Part shown: one piece after another, positions 23,755-32,655 of the stretch
Layout: the number at the start of each line of letters is the position of its first letter
Numbering within the stretch: the first letter of the stretch is position 1
Source: an uncultured Alphaproteobacteria bacterium
GTDB lineage: Bacteria; Pseudomonadota; Alphaproteobacteria; Micropepsales; Micropepsaceae
Assembly (NCBI GenBank): GCA_903857685.1
Contig: CAIOFO010000073.1
Span: forward strand, 1-56,437
Direction: 5' to 3'
Length of the DNA stretch: 56,437 bases
Program-made: the position numbers and the translations under genes
The notes under the pieces: generated by a model
Told to the model about the DNA's origin: nothing
The model's input: only the letters and a program-made list of their open reading frames with translations
The model's database searches: none

Positions 23755-25682
23755 AGCCCGAATTCCGTGCGCCGCGAATTGCCGCTTTTGAGATTGCGGT
23801 AACGCGCCAGCGCCCAGAGCGGGAAGAATTTCGGATAGCCGTGATAATTCAGATAGAAGACGCGCGGGAAGCCGCCGCCGGTGTAGTGCGCCTGTTCCCA
23901 CAACCCATCCGGCTGCTGGTTGGCGAACAGCCAGGCGATGCCCCGCGCCACCGCCGAATGATCCACCTGCCCCGCCGCCATCAGGCCCAGCATCGCCCAG
24001 GCGGTTTGCGAGGCGGTGGAGGGCGCCGGTTCATGGCCTTGGTAGTCCAGCTTGTAGCTGTTGCAGTCCTCGCCCCAGCCGCCGTCCGAATTCTGGATAT
24101 TGATCAGCCAGTCCGCACCTCGCTTCATGGTGTCATGATCCGGCGCAAGCCCCGCGCCGTTCAGCCCCGCCAGCGCCGACCAGGTGCCATAGATGTAATT
24201 CACCCCCCAGCGGCCGAACCAGGAGCCGTCTTTCATCTGTGTACGAATTAAATAGTCCATACCCAATTTGAGCCGCGCGGCATCGCCGCCCAGCTGCGCG
24301 ATCATGCCGACACAGCGGCCCGAGACATCCTCGGTCGGCGGATCGAGCAGCGCGCCGTGATCTGCGAAGGGGATATTGTTGAGGTAAAAATAGCTGTTGT
24401 CGGCGTCGAAGGCGCCCCAGCCGCCATCCCGGCTTTGCAGGCCGTCAATCCATTCGGCGGCGCGGGCGATGGCGGCGTCATAGCCGCTGGCCAGCCCACG
24501 CTTCTGCGCCCGGTCCATCGCCATCACCACCACGGCGGTGTCGTCGGTGTCGGGATAATAATCGTTGCGGTACTGGAAGGCCCAGCCGCCCGGCCGCACA
24601 TCGGGTTTTTCTTCGGCCCAGTCGCCCTTCACATCCAGGATCTGCAGCGGCTTCAGCCATTCCAGCGCCCGCGTCACGGCGGCTTCGGCCTTGGCATCGC
24701 CGGTTTCCAGCAGGGCATGCGCGACAAGGCCCGTATCCCAGACCGGCGAGACGCAGGGCTGGCAATAGGCTTCTTCGTCCTTGATCACCAGAAGATTTTC
24801 AACAGATTTGCGGGCGATGGCGCGGTCGGGATGATCCGGCGGAAAGCCCAGCACGTCATACATCATCACGCTGTTGGCCATGGCGGGATAGATGGCGCCC
24901 AGCCCGTCCTCGCCGTTCAGCCGCTCCGTCGTCCATGCGCGGCATTTCTCGATGGCGCGGGCGCGCAAGCTTTTCGGCCAAAACGGTTCGAACCGCTTCA
25001 GGCCCCAGTCCAGCGCGGCAAAGAACGCCGACCAGCCGGCGCTCTGGTGCGGCGCGCGCGGACTGGCGGCGCCCACGCCCGGTACGAACAGTTCGGCGAT
25101 CTGTACGCCGCGCGGATTGCGCGCCAGCGGCCGCTTCGCCGCCAGCACCAGCAGCGGCACGATCACGGTGCGGGCCCAATAGCTCATCTTGGACAGATGG
25201 ATGGGAATCCAGCGCGGCAGCAGGATCAGTTCCACGGGCACGGTGGGGACATTCGACCAGCTGGTCTGGCCATAGAGCGCCAGCAGAATGCGGGTAAAGA
25301 CGTTGGCCTTGATGGCGCCGCCGCGCTGGTGCAGAGCTTCGCGCGCCCGCGCCATGTGCGGCGCATGGATGTCGTCGCCGATCATCTTGAGGGCGAAGTA
25401 GGCCTTCACCGTGGCGGAAATATCGAAACCGCCTTCATGGTAAAGCGGCCAGCCGCCATGGGCGCCCTGGATGCGGCGCAGATAGACGCCGATCTTGCGT
25501 TCCAGCTCCAGGTTGGGCGTTTCCGCCAGGTAATGCACCAGCAGGACGTATTCCGCCGGGATGGTGGCGTCGGCTTCCAGCTCATAGACCCAATGGCCGT
25601 CGGGGCGCTGCTGCGCCAGCAGAGCCTCGGTGGCGGAACGAATGCTGCCGTCCAGGCTGGGAAATGGGGCCAACTGGTTCAT
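23751..25682 (-). CDS. shc: Squalene-hopene cyclase
   Basis: This 643-aa class II triterpene cyclase has the catalytic DxDD acid in YPDTDDTAVV and several QW-type repeats (DGGWGAFDADNSYFYLNNIPF, DGSWFGRWGVNYIYGTWSAL, DGGWGEDCNSY, DGLWEQAHYTGGGFPRVFYLNYHGYP). It is a membrane-associated enzyme converting squalene to hopene/hopanol. The ATG at 25682 (MNQLAPFPSLDG) is the only start consistent with the family, although the frame runs to 26033. It lies 8 nt after hpnE and overlaps hpnG. Confidence 0.97.
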   Translation of the reverse strand: MNQLAPFPSLDGSIRSATEALLAQQRPDGHWVYELEADATIPAEYVLLVHYLAETPNLELERKIGVYLRRIQGAHGGWPLYHEGGFDISATVKAYFALKMIGDDIHAPHMARAREALHQRGGAIKANVFTRILLALYGQTSWSNVPTVPVELILLPRWIPIHLSKMSYWARTVIVPLLVLAAKRPLARNPRGVQIAELFVPGVGAASPRAPHQSAGWSAFFAALDWGLKRFEPFWPKSLRARAIEKCRAWTTERLNGEDGLGAIYPAMANSVMMYDVLGFPPDHPDRAIARKSVENLLVIKDEEAYCQPCVSPVWDTGLVAHALLETGDAKAEAAVTRALEWLKPLQILDVKGDWAEEKPDVRPGGWAFQYRNDYYPDTDDTAVVVMAMDRAQKRGLASGYDAAIARAAEWIDGLQSRDGGWGAFDADNSYFYLNNIPFADHGALLDPPTEDVSGRCVGMIAQLGGDAARLKLGMDYLIRTQMKDGSWFGRWGVNYIYGTWSALAGLNGAGLAPDHDTMKRGADWLINIQNSDGGWGEDCNSYKLDYQGHEPAPSTASQTAWAMLGLMAAGQVDHSAVARGIAWLFANQQPDGLWEQAHYTGGGFPRVFYLNYHGYPKFFPLWALARYRNLKSGNSRRTEFGL

Positions 25683-25690
25683 GATGGCGA

Positions 25691-26950
25691 CTATAAGGAT
25701 AGTTGCCGCAGCGCCAAAGCCGCCGCCGTTTCGCCCGACTGGACCGCGCCTTCTATAGTGGCGGGCAGGCCGGTATCGGTCCAGTCGCCGGCCAGGAAGA
25801 AATTGCGCCAGCCGGTCGCCGCCGCAGGCCGCATCGCATTCTGCGCCGGGGTGGCGGCGAAGGTGGCGCGCTTTTCCTTGACGATCTGCCACTTGGGCAA
25901 TGGCGCGGAAATGTCCAGGGCGGCGCAGACTTCCGCCCACAATGTCTGCGCCAGGTCGGCGCGATCCCGGTCCACGATCGCGTCCGCAGCCGAAACGGTC
26001 ACGGAAATGCGGTCCGGGAAGGTGAATATCCATTCCGCCGTGCCGCCGATCATACCCTGCATGCCAGAAGCGCCGGCCGGCGCCGGATATTTGAAATGGG
26101 CATTGATGATGCTGCGGAATTCAGTCGGCGCCGACAGGCGCGGCACCAGGTCCCTGGCCACCCAGGGCGGCACCGCCAGGATCACCATGTCCTGGCCGGA
26201 CAGCGGCAGGGTGGCATCGGGAAATTCCAAGGCCGCTGCGGCGCGCCCGCCAAAGGTGATGGCGCGCAGCCTTTCGTTGAACCGTATCTGGGCACCCCGC
26301 GCCTTGAGAAATTCCAGCGCGGGATCGATAAAGGCCGCCGCCAGCGTGGGATGGGCTATTCGGGTGCGATAGGCGTTGCCGCCACGCAGGAAAGTCCTGC
26401 GCACCAGGGCACCGGCCAGCACGGCGGATGCCTCTTCCGGCCGGGTGTTCAGCGCCCCCAGGAAGAAAGGCTGCAGCAGCCTTTCCCACAACACGCCCTT
26501 GCAGGACAGCACATCGCATATGCGCTGGCCCGGACGCGCCAGCAGCAATTTGGTCAGTTCCAGATATTCGGCCGGTACCGTCCCAGGCACCCGGCGCCTG
26601 GCGTCGAACACCCAGGTGGGTACGCGGCCGGGATTGGGCCTGATAGTCCAGCGCTCGCCGGTCGCGAGGGCAAAAAAATCCTTCTCGGGCAATGCCGAGC
26701 CTTGCATCGCGGCGCTGGCGCCGATGCGACGCAGATATCCAAAGGCCGCCTGGTTTCCGGTCAGGATGAAATGATTGCCATTGTCTATCACGCCGTCGAA
26801 ATTGGGATCGAAATAGGAGCGGCAACGCCCGCCCGCCTGCCCCGCCGCTTCGAACAACGTCACGGCTACGCCACGCCCTGCCAGGCAGGTGGCGGCAGCA
26901 AGGCCCGCCAGCCCCGCCCCGATCACATGGGCATGCGCAGCCGTCTTCAT
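25691..26950 (-). CDS. hpnE: Hydroxysqualene dehydroxylase HpnE
   Basis: The 419-aa flavoprotein starts with a Rossmann FAD motif (HVIGAGLAGLAAATCLAGRGVAVTLFEA) followed by AGGRCRSYF, and ends with the carotenoid/squalene-oxidoreductase-type FLAGDWTDTGLPATIEGAVQSG. HpnE reduces hydroxysqualene to squalene in the three-step HpnCDE route. ATG 26950 overlaps the hpnD stop as ATGA. Confidence 0.93.
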   Translation of the reverse strand: MKTAAHAHVIGAGLAGLAAATCLAGRGVAVTLFEAAGQAGGRCRSYFDPNFDGVIDNGNHFILTGNQAAFGYLRRIGASAAMQGSALPEKDFFALATGERWTIRPNPGRVPTWVFDARRRVPGTVPAEYLELTKLLLARPGQRICDVLSCKGVLWERLLQPFFLGALNTRPEEASAVLAGALVRRTFLRGGNAYRTRIAHPTLAAAFIDPALEFLKARGAQIRFNERLRAITFGGRAAAALEFPDATLPLSGQDMVILAVPPWVARDLVPRLSAPTEFRSIINAHFKYPAPAGASGMQGMIGGTAEWIFTFPDRISVTVSAADAIVDRDRADLAQTLWAEVCAALDISAPLPKWQIVKEKRATFAATPAQNAMRPAAATGWRNFFLAGDWTDTGLPATIEGAVQSGETAAALALRQLSL

Positions 26951-27807
26951 AGAAATTTCGAGCGCAGCACCAGCGACAGGAGCTTGCCCTTGCCAAGCGA
27001 GACGCGGCGGCGCGGCGGTGCGAAACCGGCGGCTTCGGTGGCGCTGAGAATTTCCGAATAGACCGCGCCCATCAGCCAGGGTGTGGCGATACGGCCTTTG
27101 GGTTTGACCGTCAGCACGGCTTGCGCCTTGTCGTAATGCTCATGCGCCAGGGCCGACACCTGGCGGCAGACCGTGTCCACCCGGGGATCGGATACCACCA
27201 TCCTGGGATCCAGGGATTTGAATCCCGCCGCGAAAAGATACTCGCGCGGCAGATAGAGGCGGCCGATATCGGCATCTTCATCGATATCGCGCAATATGTT
27301 GGTGAGCTGCAGGGCGCGGCCAAGATGATGGGCCAACTGGAAGCCGGGGCCTTCCTCCATCCCGAACACCTTGATCGAAAGACGGCCGACAGCGCTGGCC
27401 ACCCGCTCGCAATAAAGATCGAGCGTGATGAGATCGGGGGCCACGATGTCCTCGGCGACATCCATGTCCATGCCGTCCAGAATGGTCAGGAAATCTTCCT
27501 TGCGCAGGCCATACTGCATCACCGCCGGGGCCAGGAACGCGGCCTGCGCGCAAGGCGCCCCGGCAAAAAGCGCCTCCAGGTCGGCACGCCAGGCGTCGAG
27601 CCGCTCATGCCGTTCCGGCCGCGTCCCGACGCCGTCATCGGCGATGTCGTCGACCCGGCGGCAGAACGCATAGATCGCGAACATGGCGTCGCGCTCCTGC
27701 CTGGCCATCAGCCGCATCGCGGTATAGAAGGAGCTGCCGCTGGCCTTTTTCTTGACGGCCTTGGACTGAGGCGCATTCATCTGGGGCGCGTTCATGCTGT
27801 CGGGCAT
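26947..27807 (-). CDS. hpnD: Presqualene diphosphate synthase HpnD
   Basis: This 286-aa squalene/phytoene synthase-family protein has both Asp-rich motifs, FCRRVDDIADD and LTNILRDIDEDADIGRLYLP. It joins two farnesyl diphosphates to presqualene diphosphate. The N-terminus is unusually rich in Lys and Met (MPDSMNAPQMNAPQSKAVKKK); ATG 27795 is an alternative start. It follows hpnC by 7 nt and overlaps hpnE. Confidence 0.93.
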   Translation of the reverse strand: MPDSMNAPQMNAPQSKAVKKKASGSSFYTAMRLMARQERDAMFAIYAFCRRVDDIADDGVGTRPERHERLDAWRADLEALFAGAPCAQAAFLAPAVMQYGLRKEDFLTILDGMDMDVAEDIVAPDLITLDLYCERVASAVGRLSIKVFGMEEGPGFQLAHHLGRALQLTNILRDIDEDADIGRLYLPREYLFAAGFKSLDPRMVVSDPRVDTVCRQVSALAHEHYDKAQAVLTVKPKGRIATPWLMGAVYSEILSATEAAGFAPPRRRVSLGKGKLLSLVLRSKFL

Positions 27808-27814
27808 CGGAAAC

Positions 27815-28657
27815 TCATTTTATCAGGCGCCGGAGGGCGAAGCCGGGCAGCATCGTCAGGAACAGCGCCGCGACGGCGGGTTTGGAGTGATGCACGGTCT
27901 GGGATAGCGGATCGCGGCGGGTCAGCTTGGTGTTCAAATCTTCGGCGAGGGTTTGAATGAGATCGACTTCCAAGGCAAGCCTCGTACCCCGCAATTGCCG
28001 CCCAAAATTCCTGGATTTTGCCAGCAATCCCGCGTTTTTCCGGGCCAGGGCGGCGATCACGCTTTTCAACGCCGGGCTGGCGGCGGGAGCGGCCAAATCT
28101 CCCGCTTCCGCCCCTGCCGCAGCAAGAGCGTCCTCGGGGAGATAGACCCGGTTCAGCTGGCGGTAATCCTTGGCGCAATCCTGAAGGTGATTGATGATTT
28201 GCAGGGCGGCGCAGAGTGCGTCATTGGCGTGCCATGAGTCGCGGCTTTCGCCGTGCACGTCGAGGACAAAACGGCCCACCGGCATGGCCGAATAGCGGCA
28301 ATAGTCCAGCAGATCCTCCCAGTCGCGGTAACGCAGCTTGGTCACATCGCGGCGAAAGGCCTCCAGAAGGTCGAGGGCGTGGGCGGGCCCCAGATTCTTC
28401 TCCGCCAGCGCGGTGCGCAGGTTTACGCCTTCGGGCGAGGCATCGCTTTCCCCCACCAGAGTGGCGCGCATTTCTTCCAGCAGGCGCAATTTTTCAGCCG
28501 GCGATGCTGTGGCGTGATCCGCAATATCGTCGGCGAAGCGCACGAAACCGTAGAAGGCCAGTATCGCCGGACGGTGCCGGGGGGCGATCAGGAAAGACGC
28601 GACCGGGAAATTCTCGTCCTTGTGGCCCTTGCCTGACTGGAGCACCTCGCCGCTCAT
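27815..28657 (-). CDS. hpnC: Hydroxysqualene synthase HpnC
   Basis: The 280-aa squalene/phytoene synthase homologue has HKDENFPVASFLIAPRHRPAILAFYGFVRFADDIADHA and the second motif IINHLQDCAKDYRQLNRVYLP. HpnC converts presqualene diphosphate to hydroxysqualene. ATG 28657 overlaps the hpnB stop as ATGA; the frame is open to 28855 but that part lies inside hpnB. It is followed by hpnD after 7 nt. Confidence 0.93.
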   Translation of the reverse strand: MSGEVLQSGKGHKDENFPVASFLIAPRHRPAILAFYGFVRFADDIADHATASPAEKLRLLEEMRATLVGESDASPEGVNLRTALAEKNLGPAHALDLLEAFRRDVTKLRYRDWEDLLDYCRYSAMPVGRFVLDVHGESRDSWHANDALCAALQIINHLQDCAKDYRQLNRVYLPEDALAAAGAEAGDLAAPAASPALKSVIAALARKNAGLLAKSRNFGRQLRGTRLALEVDLIQTLAEDLNTKLTRRDPLSQTVHHSKPAVAALFLTMLPGFALRRLIK

Positions 28658-29826
28658 GCCTTTTCGCTCCGGATATTTTCCATGGCCTGCGCTCGGCCCT
28701 TCCACATGCCGCCCCGCCCGAGCCAGTGCTGCAGCGCGGAGTCGAACGTGAAGCCGGCGTAAAAAATGCCGATCAGGGGCAAGGCGATGCCCCACAAAGG
28801 CGACAGGCGATAGAAACGCAGGATCGGCTGGAACATCAGCGCCATGATGATCCATGCCGTCCAGCCCGCCAATTGCGGAATCTCCCAGGCGAACAGGGCA
28901 GTCATGACTGGCGCGACATACACGACGCCCAGACCCAGCAGGGTGCCGATCAACAGGAGCGGCGAGAAATCCAGCTGGGCATAGGCCGAACGCGACACCA
29001 TGTGGCGAATTTCGGAAAGCCGCTCATAGGGCCGAAGCGACACCGCCCGGTCTGTCAGGCCCAGCCAGATGGGGCCTTGCGCCTTCATGGCGCGGGCCAG
29101 GGCGCAATCGTCAATGATGTTGTGCCGAATGGCTTCAATGCCGCCCGCCGCGTCCAAGGCGCTCTTGCGCGCCAGCATGCAGCCGCCTGCCGCCGCCGCG
29201 ATGGGCCGGGCAGGATCGTTGACGGCGCCAAACGGAAACAGCATTTCGAAAAAAAACACGAAGGCGGGAACCAGGAAATGCTCGGCGGCCGTGCGGCAGG
29301 ACAACCGCGCCATCAGCGAGACCAGGGCCTTGTCGCCGCTTTGCGCCCGCGCCACCAGCCGGGAAAGGTTGTCCGGGCTATGGGCGATATCGGCATCGGT
29401 GAACCAGAGAAATTCCGGCGAAATCCCGGCGGCATGATCGCAGCCCTGCTTCATCGCCCAGAGCTTGCCGGTCCAGCCCGGGGGCCGCGGAGCGCCGCCG
29501 ATTACGGTCAGCCTGTCCGAAGCCAAGGCGCGGGCGAGATCTCCGGTGCCGTCATCGGACTGGTCGTCCACCAGGATGACGCGCAAGTCCCCCCCATATT
29601 CCTGGGCCAGCAGACTGGCGATGCTGTGCTGAATGACGTCGGCCTCATTGCGCGCCGGCACCACCGCAACCACCGATGGCCAGCGGGCGGGTGCGGGCGG
29701 TTCGCCCCGCGTGTCGCGCTCATTCAATTGCCAGAACCAGTCACGGCCCAGCAGCAGGTAAAGCCAGATTGCCAGCGGCAAGAAGCCAAACACGATGCCC
29801 GCAATCGTTACCCAATCGTCTGTCAC
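28654..29826 (-). CDS. hpnB: Hopanoid-associated glycosyltransferase HpnB
   Basis: The 390-aa GT2 protein has an N-terminal membrane segment (WVTIAGIVFGFLPLAIWLYLL), a GT-A nucleotide-sugar domain (VVAVVPARNEADVI, VILVDDQSDDGTGDLA, WFTDADIAH with the metal Asp residues), and C-terminal membrane helices. It is the HpnB family found in hopanoid clusters; the exact sugar transfer is not settled. GTG 29826 overlaps the hpnA stop as GTGA. Confidence 0.9.
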   Translation of the reverse strand: MTDDWVTIAGIVFGFLPLAIWLYLLLGRDWFWQLNERDTRGEPPAPARWPSVVAVVPARNEADVIQHSIASLLAQEYGGDLRVILVDDQSDDGTGDLARALASDRLTVIGGAPRPPGWTGKLWAMKQGCDHAAGISPEFLWFTDADIAHSPDNLSRLVARAQSGDKALVSLMARLSCRTAAEHFLVPAFVFFFEMLFPFGAVNDPARPIAAAAGGCMLARKSALDAAGGIEAIRHNIIDDCALARAMKAQGPIWLGLTDRAVSLRPYERLSEIRHMVSRSAYAQLDFSPLLLIGTLLGLGVVYVAPVMTALFAWEIPQLAGWTAWIIMALMFQPILRFYRLSPLWGIALPLIGIFYAGFTFDSALQHWLGRGGMWKGRAQAMENIRSEKA

Positions 29827-30815
29827 GACAAGTACCCGTTGGTGCCGAACCAGGTCAGCGCATCCTTCAGGCCCTCCCGGTAAGGCCGCGCCGCAAAGCC
29901 CAATTCGGCTTTCGCCTTGGCGGAGGAAAAAAACATCCAGTAGCGCGACATGCGCAGCGCATCGGCGGTGAGAAAGGGCTGCCGGCCCGTTAGCCGCGCC
30001 ATCAGTTCGGCGCCATAAGCGAGCGGGAACAGGGGCCAGCGCGGCAATTTTACGCGTGGGGGGCGGCGGCCGGTCAGCCCAGCGATGTCGCCCAGCATGG
30101 TTTCTAGCGAAACATCCTCGCCGCCCAGAATATAATTCTGCCCGATACGGCCTTTTTCCAGCGCCAGGAAATGGCCTTCCGCCACATCCTCGACATGCAC
30201 CAGGTTCAGGCCGGTATCGACAAAGGCGGGCATGCGGCCGGTGGCGGCCTCGACAATGATGCGGCCGGTCGGGGTTGGCTTGATGTCGCGCGGCCCGATG
30301 GGCGTGGAAGGCGACACGATCACGGCGGGAAGATTCTTTTCCACGATCAGGCGTTCGACTTCGCGTTCGGCCACCAGCTTGCTGCGCTTATAGGCGCCGA
30401 TCACGCTTTGCGGCGTGTGGCGCGAGGCCTCATCCACCGCCTCGCCGGCGCCGGGCTTCAGGGCGGCCACCGACGACGTATAGACGACCCGCTCCACGCC
30501 GGCGCGGAGCGCAGCCTGCATGGTGGCGCGGGCGCCATCCAGATTGTTGCGTTCAATCTCGCCCGGATCCCGGGCCCAAAGCCGGTAATCCGCCGCGACA
30601 TGAAACAGGTAACGCGCGCCGGACATGGCGGCGGCCATGGAAGCGGCGTCGCGCATGTCGCCGCTGACCGGTTCGACATCCAGGCCCCTGATATTGGCGC
30701 GGCTGGCGGTGGGCCGCATCAGCACTCTGGTTTTAAAGCCCCGCGCCACGGCCGCGCGCGCCACGGCCGCGCCGACAAAACCGGAAGCTCCCGTCACCAG
30801 CACGATATCACTCAT
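29823..30815 (-). CDS. hpnA: Hopanoid-associated NAD-dependent sugar epimerase/dehydratase HpnA
   Basis: The 330-aa extended SDR starts MSDIVLVTGASGFVGAAVARAA (GxxGxxG NAD motif), with VYTSSVAALKPG for the catalytic Ser region and a later VIGAYKRSKLVAE (YxxxK). It matches HpnA of hopanoid clusters, thought to modify a nucleotide sugar or side chain. ATG 30815 is preferred to a GTG at 30830. It overlaps hpnL by 8 nt. Confidence 0.9.
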   Translation of the reverse strand: MSDIVLVTGASGFVGAAVARAAVARGFKTRVLMRPTASRANIRGLDVEPVSGDMRDAASMAAAMSGARYLFHVAADYRLWARDPGEIERNNLDGARATMQAALRAGVERVVYTSSVAALKPGAGEAVDEASRHTPQSVIGAYKRSKLVAEREVERLIVEKNLPAVIVSPSTPIGPRDIKPTPTGRIIVEAATGRMPAFVDTGLNLVHVEDVAEGHFLALEKGRIGQNYILGGEDVSLETMLGDIAGLTGRRPPRVKLPRWPLFPLAYGAELMARLTGRQPFLTADALRMSRYWMFFSSAKAKAELGFAARPYREGLKDALTWFGTNGYLS

Positions 30816-31800
30816 GGTTGAGACTCGCACCGGAGAATGCTCTGCGACTTTCGACGCTCTGCCAGTAAATCAGCGCCGGAACGCCCAGCACGATCTCCCG
30901 CGCGCGCTTGAGGAGCGACACAGCAAGCCCCAGCTCGGCCGGGAGCCCGAACAGCGGCGCCAGCATGGCATAGCCGGCCTCCTGCACCCCGATGGCGGCG
31001 GGCACGAAAGCCGCGATGCTGCGGATGGTGCAGAGCAGCGCTTCCAGCGCGAGGGCGTTGACCAGATTGATCTGGCCGCCGACCAGGCGGAACGCAATGA
31101 ACGTGCCGCCGCCGGCGGTGAACCATGCCAGCAGGTGCAGCGCCGCCGAGGCAGCCAGCCGCGCGTGAGAATCGTAAATATCTTCAATCGCGGCCCGGAA
31201 TGAAACGCCCTGCCTGACCTGCGGGAAAAATCGCCCGGCCATTTTTTCGGCAAATCCCGCGCCGCGCCTGAGCAAAATGACCAGCAATGTAATACCTGGA
31301 ACCGCCAGCAGCAGAACGACGATCATCGCCTCGGCGAGCGGGCCGCCATTTTGCAGATGGCGAAAATGCGTGAAACCGATTCCGAGGCCGAAAGCCAGGA
31401 ACACCACCTGCGCCATGGCTTCGGTGGTGGCGTCGGCGGCAATCGATGCCGCGGCATAGGCGGCATCCATGCCCTTGAGAATCATCAGCCGAGCCGCTGC
31501 CACCATGCCGCCCACCGGCGAGAAAGGTGAAATCTCGGCAATGGAATCGCGCACCAGGCGGGCAATGTAGAGCTGGGCGACCGGGCGGCGCTGCAAGGGC
31601 GGCAGCAGAAAGTACAAGGCGAAACCCAGCGGAACAAACATCAGCAGCGCGTAAAGGCACAGCAGCGCCAATCCGCCGAAGCTGGCGCGAGCGATGCTGG
31701 CGAATACCGCGCCAAAGCCAATGGCCCAGATGAGATAGACGGCGGCGACCAGACCCGCCAGCAGCGCGACGGTCACGCCGATCTTGGGGGTCCATTTCAT
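30808..31800 (-). CDS. hpnL: HpnL, flippase-like integral membrane protein
   Basis: The 330-aa protein has about eight membrane segments (LLAGLVAAVYLIWAIGFGAVF, LALLCLYALLMFVPLGFALYFLL, MIVVLLLAVPGITLLVIL, and others) and the LPG-synthase/UPF0104 pattern ARLVRDSIAEISPFSPVGGMVAAARLM with FVPAAIGVQEAGYAML. This is the TIGR03476-type HpnL of hopanoid loci, an inner-membrane protein of unclear function. It follows the first diiron gene by 6 nt. Confidence 0.88.
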   Translation of the reverse strand: MKWTPKIGVTVALLAGLVAAVYLIWAIGFGAVFASIARASFGGLALLCLYALLMFVPLGFALYFLLPPLQRRPVAQLYIARLVRDSIAEISPFSPVGGMVAAARLMILKGMDAAYAAASIAADATTEAMAQVVFLAFGLGIGFTHFRHLQNGGPLAEAMIVVLLLAVPGITLLVILLRRGAGFAEKMAGRFFPQVRQGVSFRAAIEDIYDSHARLAASAALHLLAWFTAGGGTFIAFRLVGGQINLVNALALEALLCTIRSIAAFVPAAIGVQEAGYAMLAPLFGLPAELGLAVSLLKRAREIVLGVPALIYWQSVESRRAFSGASLNHE

Positions 31801-31806
31801 AACAGA

Positions 31807-32655
31807 TCAGGCCGGCAGCGGCTTGGCGCGGAAGCTCCACAGGCGCATCGCTCCCAGGGCGGTTTCGGCCAGCTGGGGCAGGAAGCTCGGGCGCAGCAAT
31901 TCGGCATCGAATGCGCCCATGCGGCGGCGGTTTTCGGAATAGCAATCCTCGAGAAACCGCCGGAAGGTGAAGCCGTCCAGGAAGACGCTGGCCTGGGTGG
32001 CCGTGAATTCCTTGCCGTCATTCAAATCCTTGCCGCGCTTAGCGGTGCCGATCATCCGGCCCAGCGCACGCATGTAGAAGCGGAAACTGGTGAAGGGCAG
32101 CAGCAGGCGCGCGACAATTCCCTTGCGCGCCTGGGTATAGGCCATCCAGTTGACGAAAAAAACGATATGCCTTGTTTCCTCATACATCAGGGTTTCGAAG
32201 ATGTTGAACATCTCCTGGGGCAGAAACTCCGACTGCAAGGCGATCTTGAAAACGCCAAATCCGAGAAATGAATCCATGCATTCGCCGAAACCGAAATCCT
32301 TGAAGCGGGTTTCGACATTGTCGGAAACGTCCTCCAGCGGGCGCTCCGCCGCATCGATGCCGTATTTCTCAATCATCACCCGGATCAGCTGGGCGTGACG
32401 GGCTTCCTCGAAGCCCTGCAGCTTGACGGCCTCCTTCAGCACCGGGTCGGTGATGGTTTCGGTAAAGGCGGCAACGATCGCCCCCGCCCGCCGCTCGGTG
32501 TAGAAAACCTCTTCCCAGAAAGGCACGGATTTCAGGCGCTGCAGCGCCGCCTCGTCCAGCTCCGGCCAGGGCAGCGCATTGGGATCAAACTCGGTATAGG
32601 TCCGCATGAAATGGCCGCAGAATGTGTCGCGATGTTCCTGGGAGCCGATTTTCAT
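31807..32655 (-). CDS. Ferritin-like diiron protein A in the hopanoid operon
   Basis: The 282-aa protein carries a full ferritin/RNR-type diiron set: E54 (YTERRAG), E84xxH87 (QGFEEARHAQLI), E125 (GFGECMDSF) and E160xxH163 (MYEETRHIVFFVNW). The helix-rich spacing fits a four-helix bundle oxidase/oxygenase/desaturase. It is paralogous to the next gene upstream (same motif order and similar flanks) and overlaps it by 4 nt. It lies between hpnK and hpnL in one transcriptional unit with the hopanoid genes. I know of no named hopanoid enzyme of this type. A role in hopanoid oxidation or desaturation is inferred from position and chemistry. Confidence 0.75.
   Translation of the reverse strand: MKIGSQEHRDTFCGHFMRTYTEFDPNALPWPELDEAALQRLKSVPFWEEVFYTERRAGAIVAAFTETITDPVLKEAVKLQGFEEARHAQLIRVMIEKYGIDAAERPLEDVSDNVETRFKDFGFGECMDSFLGFGVFKIALQSEFLPQEMFNIFETLMYEETRHIVFFVNWMAYTQARKGIVARLLLPFTSFRFYMRALGRMIGTAKRGKDLNDGKEFTATQASVFLDGFTFRRFLEDCYSENRRRMGAFDAELLRPSFLPQLAETALGAMRLWSFRAKPLPA

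Noticed and set aside
25683-26033. N-terminal extension of squalene-hopene cyclase
   Set aside because: The extension lies entirely inside hpnE in another frame and the family starts near MNQLAPF at 25682.
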